Assembly (NCBI GenBank): GCA_019418195.1
Contig: DYCJ01000044.1
Span: 6,334 to 14,786, forward strand
DNA: 8,453 nucleotides
Direction of reading: 5' to 3'
From: Clostridiales bacterium
GTDB lineage: Bacteria > Bacillota > Clostridia > Lachnospirales > Lachnospiraceae
The notes beneath the pieces are model-generated. The model saw only the letters and a list, made by a program, of their open reading frames with translations. It made no database searches and was not told where the DNA came from. Both the position numbers and the translations under genes were made by a program. Numbering within the stretch: the first letter of the stretch is position 1; each line of letters starts with the position of its first letter. This document shows, piece after piece, positions 1 through 7,478 of the stretch.

Positions 1-53
1 CTTTTAGACTTTCTATATTTTATTACTAATATTTTTCTTATTTTTATTAATTT

Positions 54-1157
54 TTATTTTTTCCGCCGTTTTTCGGAACGCGGATAAGAAGTCGTCCCCC
101 GCACAACGAGCTTCGGTTCATACTCCACATGATAGATGCTGACAGGCTCGATCTCCGTGTATTTCTGTGTGCGCGATTTCATCTTTTTCATGATGATATC
201 ACAGGCGTCCATACCTTTATATATGACAAAATGTTCTATCGTCGTAAGAGATACCTCTTTCACCTTTGCAAACAATGTATTGTCGCATCCCATAACAGAC
301 ATATCACCTGGCACCCTGTATTTTTCATCGTAAAGCGCATCCATGATCCCGAATGCGATCATGTCATTGAGCCCCACAATGGCAGTCAGCTCCGGATGTT
401 CTTTCAGAAGCTCTTTTGTCAGGTCGTATCCGATCCTGTATTCCGAATCAATTCCCGGTATATCCTTGTCAATCTGCTCATCTGCTGCCTTGATCACCAC
501 ACCGTCTTTCAGACCTGCACTCTGAAATTCCTTTAAGAAGCCTTCGACTCTCTTGGATCTCTGCTTCTGCCGTACGGTAAGAGGCGGAGCGATGTACCCT
601 ACTTTACGGTGCCCGAGCTCAAGGAGATGACGCGCCATCAGACGCCCCAGCTTGGAATTATCCAGCTCCACAGCATCTACACTCAGCTTTTCATTCTGAT
701 TGTTTATGACCACCACCGGAATCTTCTTCGACAGATCCTCGACCTGTTCCATAAAACACTGACTCGGATTGCACATGTAGATGATCCCCTGGGGATTAAG
801 CGATGAGATCATTTTAAGGTAACGCTCTTCCAGCTTCAGATCCCGCTGTGTATTACACACAAAGATACCGAATCCCTGGTCTGCCGCCCTCGACTCTATG
901 CCCTGGAGCAGCATAACATAATACGGATTCGTGAGATTCGGACTGATGACCACCAGCAGGTTCTGCCTGCGCTCCTCCCTGCGCTTTTTGCGCTTGGGAA
1001 GTTCATACCCGAGCTCCTCTGCCGCTTCTTCCACTTTCCGGATCACTTCTTTGGAAAATGATACGTTATACTTTTTGTTCAGCACCATCGAAACCGTGGC
1101 CTGCGACACTCCGGCACGCTTCGCCACATCCGATGAAGTCACTTTCTTCCCGCTCAT
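54..1157 (-). CDS. LacI/GalR-family transcriptional regulator
   Basis: A 367-residue one-component repressor-type regulator. Residues 7-26 form the LacI helix-turn-helix (SSDVAKRAGVSQATVSMVLN). From about residue 66 on it is a periplasmic-binding-protein-like effector domain, with family landmarks such as LTNPYY (75-80), DNSKLGR (166-172), LGHRKVGYIA (181-190) and the VPGDMSVMGCDN stretch (282-293). Length is a little above the usual 330-345. The hinge-helix segment after the HTH, normally PN-x-x-A-R-x-L, is replaced by a very basic stretch (KRKKRREERR, residues 55-64). The C-terminus is also basic (EKRRKK). The start follows the recR stop by 15 nt; a GAGG motif overlapping that stop lies about 12 nt from the ATG, a rather long spacing. 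It is the last gene of the pfkA-dnaX-ybaB-recR group. No terminator is visible in the AT-rich 53 bp downstream. Effector and target operators cannot be told from sequence. Confidence 0.93.
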   Translation of the reverse strand: MSGKKVTSSDVAKRAGVSQATVSMVLNKKYNVSFSKEVIRKVEEAAEELGYELPKRKKRREERRQNLLVVISPNLTNPYYVMLLQGIESRAADQGFGIFVCNTQRDLKLEERYLKMISSLNPQGIIYMCNPSQCFMEQVEDLSKKIPVVVINNQNEKLSVDAVELDNSKLGRLMARHLLELGHRKVGYIAPPLTVRQKQRSKRVEGFLKEFQSAGLKDGVVIKAADEQIDKDIPGIDSEYRIGYDLTKELLKEHPELTAIVGLNDMIAFGIMDALYDEKYRVPGDMSVMGCDNTLFAKVKEVSLTTIEHFVIYKGMDACDIIMKKMKSRTQKYTEIEPVSIYHVEYEPKLVVRGTTSYPRSEKRRKK

Positions 1158-1172
1158 GAAAAAACAGTTCCT

Positions 1173-1769
1173 CTATAATTCCGTCCTGCCCTCCAGCGCC
1201 CTCAGAAGCGTGACCTCGTCGATATACTCAAGATCCCCGCCTACCGGCACGCCGCTGGCTATCCTGCTCACCTTGATCCCTGCCGGTTTGATGAGCTTGC
1301 TGATATACATTGCTGTTGTCTCGCCCTCAAGACTGGAGTTCGTCGCGATGATCACTTCATCCACATCCCCCTGAAGCCGCTCCATCAGCTCTTTCAGTTT
1401 AATATCTCCCGGACCTATCCCCAGCATCGGGGAGATCGCGCCGTGGAGCACATGATAGACACCGTTATATTTGCCCGTCTTCTCATATGCCGCCAGATCC
1501 CGCGGTGTCTCCACGACCATGATGGTCTTCTTATCCCTGTCAGGATTACTGCAGATCGGACACGTTTCCCGATCCGTCAGTGTACAGCACACCTTGCAGT
1601 ACCTGACATTCTTTCTGGCATCCAGGATCGTCTTTGCGAGCTCCTCCACCTGATCCACAGGCATGTTGATCACGTGGAATGCCAGTCTCTGTGCCGACTT
1701 GCTCCCGATTCCCGGAAGACGGGAAAACTCTTCGATCAGCCGGCTGATCTGATTACTGTAATAATCCAT
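1173..1769 (-). CDS. recR: Recombination mediator protein RecR
   Basis: A 198-residue full-length RecR, which with RecO (and RecF) loads RecA onto SSB-coated single-stranded DNA during gap and break repair. The helix-hairpin-helix lies at residues 18-33 ([16 protein letters not shown]). A C4 zinc finger follows, with Cys58, Cys61, Cys70 and Cys73. A Toprim domain spans about 81-170, starting [14 protein letters not shown] and including the EVIIATN strand. The start codon lies only 2 nt after the ybaB stop and has no strong Shine-Dalgarno of its own, so translational coupling to ybaB is likely. The dnaX-ybaB-recR order is the classical bacterial arrangement. Nothing in the protein looks degraded or unusual. 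Confidence 0.98.
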   Translation of the reverse strand: MDYYSNQISRLIEEFSRLPGIGSKSAQRLAFHVINMPVDQVEELAKTILDARKNVRYCKVCCTLTDRETCPICSNPDRDKKTIMVVETPRDLAAYEKTGKYNGVYHVLHGAISPMLGIGPGDIKLKELMERLQGDVDEVIIATNSSLEGETTAMYISKLIKPAGIKVSRIASGVPVGGDLEYIDEVTLLRALEGRTEL

Positions 1770-1771
1770 CT

Positions 1772-2125
1772 CTAGAACATCCCCGGGACACCGCCGCCGA
1801 GTCCGCCTGTCAGTCTGGACATCGCGGCTCCGCTCTCTTCTTCTACTTTGCGCAGTGCCTCATTCGTAGCCGCAACGATCAGATCCTCGAGCATCTCGAT
1901 ATCATCCGGATCGATCACTTCTTCGGCAAGCTTTACTTTCAGCACCTCGCGCTTACCGGATATAGTCACTTCCACTGCTCCGCCGCCCGCTGTCGCCGTA
2001 AATTCCTTTGCTTCCAGCTCCTTCTGCTGTTCCTCCATCTGACGCTGCATGCGCTGCGCCTGTTTCATAAGGTTTGCCATGTTTCCCGGCATTCCGCCGC
2101 CCGGAAATCCTCCGCGTTTCGCCAT
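1772..2125 (-). CDS. ybaB: YbaB/EbfC family nucleoid-associated protein
   Basis: A 117-residue member of the YbaB/EbfC family, small dimeric DNA-binding proteins thought to act as nucleoid-associated factors. The N-terminus is Gly/Pro/Met-rich ([18 protein letters not shown]). A long charged, Gln-rich helix follows (residues 17-40), then the conserved [12 protein letters not shown] strand region (46-57), and a second helix ending MSRLTGGL. Length is slightly above the usual 100-110 because of the N-terminal Gly-rich extension and a Gly-rich tail. The start is set by a GGAGGA Shine-Dalgarno that overlaps the end of dnaX; only 2 nt separate the dnaX stop from the ATG. Its constant placement between dnaX and recR suggests a role linked to replication or repair, but the exact function is unknown across the family. 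Confidence 0.95.
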   Translation of the reverse strand: MAKRGGFPGGGMPGNMANLMKQAQRMQRQMEEQQKELEAKEFTATAGGGAVEVTISGKREVLKVKLAEEVIDPDDIEMLEDLIVAATNEALRKVEEESGAAMSRLTGGLGGGVPGMF

Positions 2126-2127
2126 AT

Positions 2128-3768
2128 TTAATCCTCCACTGTTATCTCCATATTGATCTTCTGTTCTATATCTACGAATGTATCTTCAAAATGCCGGCCT
2201 TCCTCTACGTGCCGCACTTCTACTTCCACTTTCTTCCCGATCCGTTGTTCGATCAGGTTCTCCAGCTCCTGCACATGATCCTCCCGTCCGACTACACTCT
2301 CCGAGAGAGGGTCGGGAAGAACGATCATAAGACGGTTGTCCCCGCCAAGGCTTAAGCGCGCTTTCTTCAGATACCCCCGCAGTATACCTGATGCCTCTCC
2401 TGCGATGGAACGGAAGTTCTTTACCACTTCCTGAACATCTTCGGGGATCGCATTGGGAAGCTCCTTACGGACTCCCGCACTGCCTGCTGCTCCGGAACCG
2501 ACGCCCGGCATACCGGCGCCATTTCCGCCGGCTCCTCCGTATGCACCGTCCTGCCCGTATCCTGCACCTGCTCCGTAACCGCCCTGTGCCTGGAGCACAG
2601 CCGCAGCATCAATTCCCTTTTCTACTTTCTCTTCCACTGCCCGGATACGGTCCAGCAGGGAATCCTGTGTGTTCTCCATTGCCGGAGTGCAGAGTTTGAT
2701 CAGCGCCACTTCGAGCATCACTCTTTTCTGGGTGGCATATTTGAGCTGATTGGAAAGTTCGGAAAAAATACGGATATACCGGAACAGCATATCCGGTTCG
2801 ATCATCTGCGCCTCTTCCCTGAGCTGCGCCATATTTTCCGTTGATACATCCAGAACATCCTCTATATTATCAGAAGTTTTTACCAGAAGCAAGTTCCTCA
2901 GATACCATGTAAAATCCGCCGCAAGCTGGGTGAGTTCTCTCCCCTGCATCACCAGGTCATCCACCACGTCCAGCACGCCCGCCACGTCCCTGTCGATCAC
3001 TTTCCTGAGCAGCCGGCTGAATACATCCGTATCCACCGCACCGAGGACTTCCAGCACATTATCATACGTGAGCTTCTGCCCCATATAAAATGCAATGCAC
3101 TGATCCAGAAGGCTCAGCGCATCACGCATGGAACCGTCCGCCGCTTTCGCGATATACCGGAGCGCCTTGTCCTCTGCCTCCACATGTTCCGTATCCATCA
3201 GCTCTTTCATGCGGTCCGTGATCGTCTCGATACTGATACGCTTGAAATCATAGTGCTGGCACCGGGACAGGATGGTGATCGGGATCTTGTGGACTTCCGT
3301 AGTCGCCAGGATAAAGATCACATACTCCGGCGGTTCCTCCAGTGTTTTCAGCAGTGCATTAAATGCGCCTATAGACAGCATATGCACCTCGTCGATGATA
3401 TAGACTTTATATCTGCCCTCTGTCGGACGGTATGCCACCTCCTCACGGATCTCCCTGATATTGTCAACACCGTTATTGGAGGCCGCATCGATCTCGATCA
3501 CATTCATGGACGTGCCGGCCGCTATAGACCGGCATGTCTCACATTCCCCGCAGGGGCTTCCGTCCACCGGGTGCTCACAGTTCACCGCCTTCGCAAATAT
3601 CTTCGCCACGGTCGTCTTGCCTGTTCCCCTTGTCCCGCAGAAAAGATATGCATGTCCGATCCGGTTGGCCCGGATCTGATTCTGCAGTGTTGTAATGATA
3701 TGATCCTGCCCTTTTACATCCGCAAATTCGGACGGGCGGAATTTTCTGTAAAGCGCCGTATATGACAT
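2128..3768 (-). CDS. dnaX: DNA polymerase III subunit gamma/tau
   Basis: A 546-residue clamp-loader ATPase subunit that helps load the beta sliding clamp and organise the replisome. The AAA+ module is complete: Walker A GTRGTGKT (45-52), zinc-binding Cys64, Cys73, Cys76 and Cys79, Walker B VYIIDEVH (122-129), sensor 1 ILATTE (153-158), and the SRC arginine-finger motif (168-170). Domain III runs to about residue 380. A Gly/Ala-rich linker with little sequence complexity follows (about 396-432), then a tau-type C-terminal domain. I saw no A-rich slippery heptamer of the E. coli gamma-frameshift kind, so one full-length product is expected. The ATG lies 3 nt after the pfkA stop, and its Shine-Dalgarno (GAGGTG) is inside the last codons of pfkA, which points to coupling. 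No 4.5S/scRNA gene precedes it here, unlike in many Firmicutes; pfkA takes that place. Confidence 0.98.
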   Translation of the reverse strand: MSYTALYRKFRPSEFADVKGQDHIITTLQNQIRANRIGHAYLFCGTRGTGKTTVAKIFAKAVNCEHPVDGSPCGECETCRSIAAGTSMNVIEIDAASNNGVDNIREIREEVAYRPTEGRYKVYIIDEVHMLSIGAFNALLKTLEEPPEYVIFILATTEVHKIPITILSRCQHYDFKRISIETITDRMKELMDTEHVEAEDKALRYIAKAADGSMRDALSLLDQCIAFYMGQKLTYDNVLEVLGAVDTDVFSRLLRKVIDRDVAGVLDVVDDLVMQGRELTQLAADFTWYLRNLLLVKTSDNIEDVLDVSTENMAQLREEAQMIEPDMLFRYIRIFSELSNQLKYATQKRVMLEVALIKLCTPAMENTQDSLLDRIRAVEEKVEKGIDAAAVLQAQGGYGAGAGYGQDGAYGGAGGNGAGMPGVGSGAAGSAGVRKELPNAIPEDVQEVVKNFRSIAGEASGILRGYLKKARLSLGGDNRLMIVLPDPLSESVVGREDHVQELENLIEQRIGKKVEVEVRHVEEGRHFEDTFVDIEQKINMEITVED

Positions 3769-3771
3769 GTA

Positions 3772-4851
3772 TTACACCTCGTCACCGAAGCTGATGCCTG
3801 TCATTCTCGCCTCTTTGATCAGGCCGCATTTCGGATCTACTGTCTTTAATTTACCCGCCACTTCCGCAAGCGGTACTTTCGTCGTCTCGCCGTTCTTCAT
3901 GGCGACCATATAACCATATTTTTCTTCCAGGATGAGCTCAGCCGCTTTCGCTCCTACTCTCGTAGCAAACACTCTGTCGTACGGGCACGGGGAGCCGCCT
4001 CTCTGTGTATGTCCCGGGACTGTAATCCGCACTTCTTTATCCGTCTCTTTCTGGATCTGTTCTGCCAGCTCGTAAGCTATCGAAGGATATTTTCTCTTCG
4101 CCAGTTTTTCTTTATACTCTTTCTTGGACAGTTTCGCATCTTTCTTGGAGATCGCACCCTCAGCTACCGCAAGGATGGTGAACGGCTTGCCCGCTTTGCT
4201 CCGGCCGTCGATCACCTTCTTGATCGCCTTGATATCATACGGGATCTCCGGGAGCAGGATGATATCCGCACCGCCTGCAATACCCGCATGCAGGGTGACA
4301 TGTCCTACCTTATGTCCCATGACCTCGATGATAAATACACGACTGTGTGATGTGGCTGTCGTGTGTATCCTGTCGATCGTATCCGTTGCGATATCCACGG
4401 CACTCTGGAAACCGAATGTCATGTCCGTTCCCCACAGATCATTGTCGATCGTCTTCGGAAGTGTGATAACATTGAGACCTTCTTCGCGGAGCATATTCGC
4501 AGTCTTGTGCGTTCCGTTTCCGCCGAGGATGACAAGACAGTTCAGGTTCAGCTTATGATATGTATGCTTCATAGCCTCCACCTTGTCAAGTCCGTCTTTA
4601 TCCGGCACTCTCATCAGTTTGAACGGCTGTCTGGATGTACCGAGGATCGTGCCGCCTCTTGTAAGGATCCCTGAGAAATCTTTTGATGTGAGCATACTGA
4701 AATCCGCATAGATCAGGCCCTTGTATCCGTCTTTAAATCCATAGATCTCCACGTCATCGCGTTTGGAACAGATTCCTTTTACAACGCCTCTCATAGCCGC
4801 ATTGAGCGCCTGGCAGTCTCCGCCGCTTGTCAACATACCGATACGTAACAT
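3772..4851 (-). CDS. pfkA: 6-phosphofructokinase (probably ATP-dependent)
   Basis: A 359-residue PFK-A family enzyme that phosphorylates fructose-6-phosphate to fructose-1,6-bisphosphate, the committing step of glycolysis. Visible motifs are the N-terminal TSGGD (8-12), LNAAMRG (16-22), the nucleotide-site loop GGNGT (110-114), the catalytic PKTIDND (132-138), FIIEVMGH (173-180) and PGHTQRGGSP (279-288). Most bacterial ATP-PFKs read GGDGS and GTIDND at the two key sites. Here the Mg/nucleotide Asp is Asn, while the following Gly is kept. PPi-dependent enzymes have Asp at that Gly position, so ATP use is the better guess even though Lys133 also occurs in PPi-PFKs. MGH replaces the common MGR. 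The start follows an AAAGGAGG Shine-Dalgarno with 9 nt spacing. It heads the pfkA-dnaX-ybaB-recR-regulator group, with a sigma-A promoter at 4987-5015 and a structured leader. Confidence 0.95.
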   Translation of the reverse strand: MLRIGMLTSGGDCQALNAAMRGVVKGICSKRDDVEIYGFKDGYKGLIYADFSMLTSKDFSGILTRGGTILGTSRQPFKLMRVPDKDGLDKVEAMKHTYHKLNLNCLVILGGNGTHKTANMLREEGLNVITLPKTIDNDLWGTDMTFGFQSAVDIATDTIDRIHTTATSHSRVFIIEVMGHKVGHVTLHAGIAGGADIILLPEIPYDIKAIKKVIDGRSKAGKPFTILAVAEGAISKKDAKLSKKEYKEKLAKRKYPSIAYELAEQIQKETDKEVRITVPGHTQRGGSPCPYDRVFATRVGAKAAELILEEKYGYMVAMKNGETTKVPLAEVAGKLKTVDPKCGLIKEARMTGISFGDEV

Positions 4852-4883
4852 ATTACATTTCCTCCTTTATCTCACCGCTGCCT

Positions 4884-4939
4884 GATCCCGGATATCTCTG
4901 CCGAACCGTTTTTCCATACTCTTCGCATATATCCGGATC
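4884..4939 (-). promoter_or_regulatory. Hairpin in the pfkA mRNA leader
   Basis: In the pfkA 5' leader, positions 4929-4939 and 4884-4895 are complementary over 11 bp with one bulged G (GATCCGGATAT with ATATCCGGGATC in mRNA sense). Inside it a second helix of 6 bp with a one-base bulge pairs 4922-4927 with 4899-4905. No U-tract follows, so it is not an intrinsic terminator. It ends about 17 nt before the Shine-Dalgarno, close enough to affect ribosome access or mRNA stability. I do not recognise it as a known riboswitch. Confidence 0.5.
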
Positions 4940-4954
4940 TTCTCGATATAACAG

Positions 4955-4986
4955 AATAAGCAGCCGGCTTTTTCCGACTGCTTATT
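4955..4986 (-). terminator. pgi terminator hairpin, overlapping the pfkA start point
   Basis: The two arms of nine bases (AATAAGCAG and CTGCTTATT) are perfectly complementary. Inside them one T-G wobble and three more pairs close a six-base A-rich loop. In minus-strand sense the hairpin begins 48 nt after the pgi stop and is followed by a moderately U-rich stretch (TTATTCTGTTATAT), so it can serve as the pgi terminator. The pfkA -10 box ends at 4987, so the predicted pfkA start falls inside the first arm and the same hairpin would also form the 5' end of the pfkA mRNA. The short U-tract makes termination efficiency uncertain. Confidence 0.65.
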
Positions 4987-5015
4987 ATTATACCCTATTT
5001 ACGATTTCCATTCAA
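4987..5015 (-). promoter_or_regulatory. Sigma-A promoter of pfkA operon
   Basis: The minus strand shows TTGAAT (5010-5015) and TATAAT (4987-4992) separated by exactly 17 bp. It sits about 20 bp past the pgi stop and predicts a start near 4980, giving a pfkA leader of about 130 nt. The -10 is a perfect consensus and the -35 matches at four or five positions. Confidence 0.85.
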
Positions 5016-5034
5016 TAAAAGTGAACCCCGAACT

Positions 5035-6384
5035 TTACAGTCTTTTAAGGAGAGCTTCTCTCTGCTCCTCATATCCCGGTTTTCCGAGAAGAGCGAACAT
5101 ATTCTTCTTGTAGCTCTCAACGCCCGGCTGGTTGAACGGATTAACGCCGAGTAAATATCCGCTCACACCGCATGCAAACTCAAAGAAATAGAACAGTTCA
5201 CCGAGATAATACTCGTTCTGCTCCGGGATCTTTACCATAAGGTTCGGAACATTTCCGTCTGTATGTGCGAGGATCGTACCGTTCATCGCACTCTTGTTAA
5301 TAAAGTCAACATCCCTGCCTGCAAGATAGTTCAGCCCGTCCAGATCTACCGGCTCTTCATTGATGATGATCTCTTCCCTGGACTTTTCTACATTGAGAAC
5401 AGTCTCGAACAGGATCCTGTTGCCGTCCTGGATGAACTGACCCATGGAATGCAGGTCTGTCGTAAGGTCTACAGATGCCGGGAAGATACCTTTCTGATCC
5501 TTGCCTTCACTCTCACCATAGAGCTGTTTCCACCACTCAGATACATAGTGCAGGCTCGGCTCATAGTTTGCCAGGACCTCTATCGTCTTGCCCTTACGGA
5601 GAAGGATATTTCTTACCGCTGCATATTTCATTGCATCGTTGTCAGCGAAATCATTCTCGATCGCAGCCTTTCTTCCTGCTGCTGCGCCTTCCATCAGCTT
5701 GTCAATGTCAGCGCCGCTCACAGCGATCGGAAGCAGTCCTACTGCTGTCAGTACGGAGAAACGTCCTCCTACATCGTCCGGTACTACGAACGTCTCATAA
5801 CCTTCTTCTGTAGCGAGATTCTTGAGAGCTCCCTTAGCCCGGTCTGTGGTCGCATAGATTCTCTTTGCAGCTTCCTCTTTTCCATATTTCTTCTCCAGGA
5901 TTTCCTTGAACACACGGAACGCGATCGCAGGTTCTGTTGTGGTTCCTGACTTTGAGATCATATTGATGGAGAAATCTCTGTCGCCTACCACGTCGATCAG
6001 ATCTTTGATATAAGTGCTGCTGATGCTGTTTCCTACATAATAGATTTCCGGAGCCTTGCGGATTTCTTTGGATACCACATTTGCAAAAGAATGTCCGAGG
6101 AACTCGATGGCAGCTCTGGCTCCCAGATAGGAACCGCCGATTCCGATCACGAGGAGTACTTCTGAATCCTCACGGATCTTCTCCGCCGCTTTCTTGATAC
6201 GTGCGAACTCTTCTTTATCATAATCAACCGGAAGATCGATCCATCCAAGGAAATCATTTCCCGCGCCAGTCTTTGCGAGCAGCTTGTCTTTCGCCTGTGC
6301 AGCAAGCTCGCTCATGTACTGCATCTCATGCTCCTGTACAAAACCGCATGCCTTTGAATAGTCAAATGTTACTTTGCTCATCAT
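5035..6384 (-). CDS. pgi: Glucose-6-phosphate isomerase
   Basis: A 449-residue cytoplasmic isomerase interconverting glucose-6-phosphate and fructose-6-phosphate, the usual length for Firmicute Pgi. Motifs seen are the sugar-isomerase loop [11 protein letters not shown] (80-90), the phosphate-binding [10 protein letters not shown] (144-153), the family signature [10 protein letters not shown] (203-212), the ESEGK loop with the catalytic Glu291, TDLHSMGQ with His312 (309-316), and a C-terminal [10 protein letters not shown] segment carrying the expected active-site lysine region. Two ATGs stand side by side at the start; the AGAGAGGAAGG Shine-Dalgarno fits the second (one residue shorter) at least as well, so the true start may be at 6381. 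It has its own promoter, and its product is the substrate of the next gene downstream, pfkA. It ends in a hairpin shared with the pfkA start region. Confidence 0.98.
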   Translation of the reverse strand: MMSKVTFDYSKACGFVQEHEMQYMSELAAQAKDKLLAKTGAGNDFLGWIDLPVDYDKEEFARIKKAAEKIREDSEVLLVIGIGGSYLGARAAIEFLGHSFANVVSKEIRKAPEIYYVGNSISSTYIKDLIDVVGDRDFSINMISKSGTTTEPAIAFRVFKEILEKKYGKEEAAKRIYATTDRAKGALKNLATEEGYETFVVPDDVGGRFSVLTAVGLLPIAVSGADIDKLMEGAAAGRKAAIENDFADNDAMKYAAVRNILLRKGKTIEVLANYEPSLHYVSEWWKQLYGESEGKDQKGIFPASVDLTTDLHSMGQFIQDGNRILFETVLNVEKSREEIIINEEPVDLDGLNYLAGRDVDFINKSAMNGTILAHTDGNVPNLMVKIPEQNEYYLGELFYFFEFACGVSGYLLGVNPFNQPGVESYKKNMFALLGKPGYEEQREALLKRL

Positions 6385-6393
6385 TATCCTTCC

Positions 6394-6413
6394 TCTCTGA
6401 TATTCTCTGATAT
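6394..6413. repeat. Tandem 10-bp repeat next to the pgi Shine-Dalgarno
   Basis: Two perfect head-to-tail copies of TCTCTGATAT (plus strand), equal to ATATCAGAGA twice in pgi mRNA sense, lie within the pgi leader and run straight into the GAGAGGAAGG ribosome binding site. An adjoining GATAT/ATATC palindrome lies at 6409-6420. The role is unknown and it may be a chance duplication. Confidence 0.6.
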
Positions 6414-6470
6414 CAATATCATCATTTGAATTCCGGCAATGGCAGAAACCGCTGCCGATACTCTATGCAT

Positions 6471-6499
6471 ATTTTACCAAATCTGTATACCTTATTCAA
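6471..6499 (-). promoter_or_regulatory. Sigma-A promoter of pgi
   Basis: The minus strand carries TTGAAT (6494-6499), a 17-bp spacer and TAAAAT (6471-6476), with an extended -10 TG one base before the -10 box. The predicted start near 6464 gives a leader of about 80 nt. The promoter lies just past the stop of the upstream membrane-protein gene, with no terminator visible between them, so read-through transcription into pgi is also possible. Confidence 0.8.
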
Positions 6500-6524
6500 G
6501 TTAAATGGAAATTCTAATATTCAT

Positions 6525-7457
6525 TCATGCAAGAAATTCTTCCAGTATCTGACGGATCGCCTCCTCTCTCAGGGCAGGTCTGTCATCGTCCTGTGCCGCA
6601 TGCCGTGCCGCCTCTTTCACGACAGCCGATTTTGTTGTCGTTCTCGGTTCCCCTTCAATATTAATGGGAAGTTCCTCTGCATCCGCTGCGGTTTCCCCTG
6701 CATATACCGGTTCTGCATTTGTCTGCTCCGCACGTACCACTTCTGCATACGCCGGTTCCGGCTGATTTTTCGCTGTCCTGGCGGGCCGCACATTTCTTCC
6801 TCCGCGGCCTGCTGTCCGCGGTTCCTGCTTTGCATATTCCGGCCTCTTATATTCTGCATTTTCCTCAGAAGCCTGTATGCCTTTCCCGCTTCCCTCTGCT
6901 GAGATGACATCGATAGATTCACGTTCCCTTGTATTCTGCTTACGCAGGCGGAATGTGCATATATTTTCCAGATAATCCGTCATATACATCTTAACCGCAT
7001 TTACCTTATACGGCTCATCACTCAGACGCATCACTACCGAGAGAAGCACCACCTCCGCTATCCCTGCAGCAATATATTGATAAACGGATTCAGAGAATCC
7101 GGAATAAAAGTAAAGTACCGACGCCCCGAGAGCCGCCAGTATCCCGGCAAACCAGACAGACAATATTTCAACCTGCCTCCATGTATGGATACGGAACAAA
7201 AATCCGCGGTATTCATAGATATATTTTTCCACAAACGCATCGATGTTTTCCACTGAATCGCGGATCATACATGCGTGTTCGTATTTCGCCCTTACGAGTT
7301 TTATCAGTCTGTGTGTGCTCTTCGGCATGTTTCCTGCCGCCTTCACCAGTCTGTTCAGGGTAAAATGATTGACGATCTTAGCTATGATCCCCAGTACCCC
7401 GACAGCCGCCATCAGATATGTAATGACCCTGGTATCTGCTGCCAATCCTTCTAACAT
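6525..7457 (-). CDS. Hypothetical three-TM protein with disordered tail
   Basis: A 310-residue protein I do not recognise. Three hydrophobic segments fit membrane helices at about 11-29, 97-119 and 126-144. Between the first and second lies a soluble, helical, charged stretch of about 65 residues (LIKLVRAKYEHACMIRDSVE and on). After about residue 175 comes a long hydrophilic, low-complexity tail rich in Ala, Glu, Arg and Pro. It holds loose Tyr-containing repeats (EYKRPEYAKQEP, EPAYAEV, AEPVYAGE). The last 18 residues (DDRPALREEAIRQILEEF) look like an amphipathic helix. There is no signal peptidase site. The start is well supported by AGGAGGG seven bases before the ATG. A candidate promoter lies 70 bp upstream; pgi follows after 140 bp on the same strand. 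A membrane-anchored scaffold or envelope role is conceivable but unproven. Confidence 0.8.
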   Translation of the reverse strand: MLEGLAADTRVITYLMAAVGVLGIIAKIVNHFTLNRLVKAAGNMPKSTHRLIKLVRAKYEHACMIRDSVENIDAFVEKYIYEYRGFLFRIHTWRQVEILSVWFAGILAALGASVLYFYSGFSESVYQYIAAGIAEVVLLSVVMRLSDEPYKVNAVKMYMTDYLENICTFRLRKQNTRERESIDVISAEGSGKGIQASEENAEYKRPEYAKQEPRTAGRGGRNVRPARTAKNQPEPAYAEVVRAEQTNAEPVYAGETAADAEELPINIEGEPRTTTKSAVVKEAARHAAQDDDRPALREEAIRQILEEFLA

Positions 7458-7478
7458 AGCAAACCCTCCTGTTATATA

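Noticed and set aside
2400..2620. Programmed frameshift in dnaX producing a short gamma form
   Set aside because: No A-rich slippery heptamer was seen near the Gly-rich linker, and the full frame is intact to a normal tau-type end.
3184..3765. 193-codon plus-strand open frame opposite dnaX
   Set aside because: Antisense shadow of the conserved AAA+ region; composition reflects the complement of dnaX codons.
4100..4200. PPi-dependent phosphofructokinase as the identity of the pfkA product
   Set aside because: The Gly after GGN that PPi enzymes replace with Asp is retained; the Lys in PKTIDND alone is not decisive.
5263..5949. 228-codon plus-strand open frame opposite pgi
   Set aside because: It is antisense to a clearly real, well-conserved gene and has no promoter, ribosome site or recognisable domain.
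6435..6457. Competing small hairpins in the pgi leader (GGCAG/CTGCC or CGGCA/TGCCG)
   Set aside because: Stems of five base pairs are too short to claim as a switch without comparative data.
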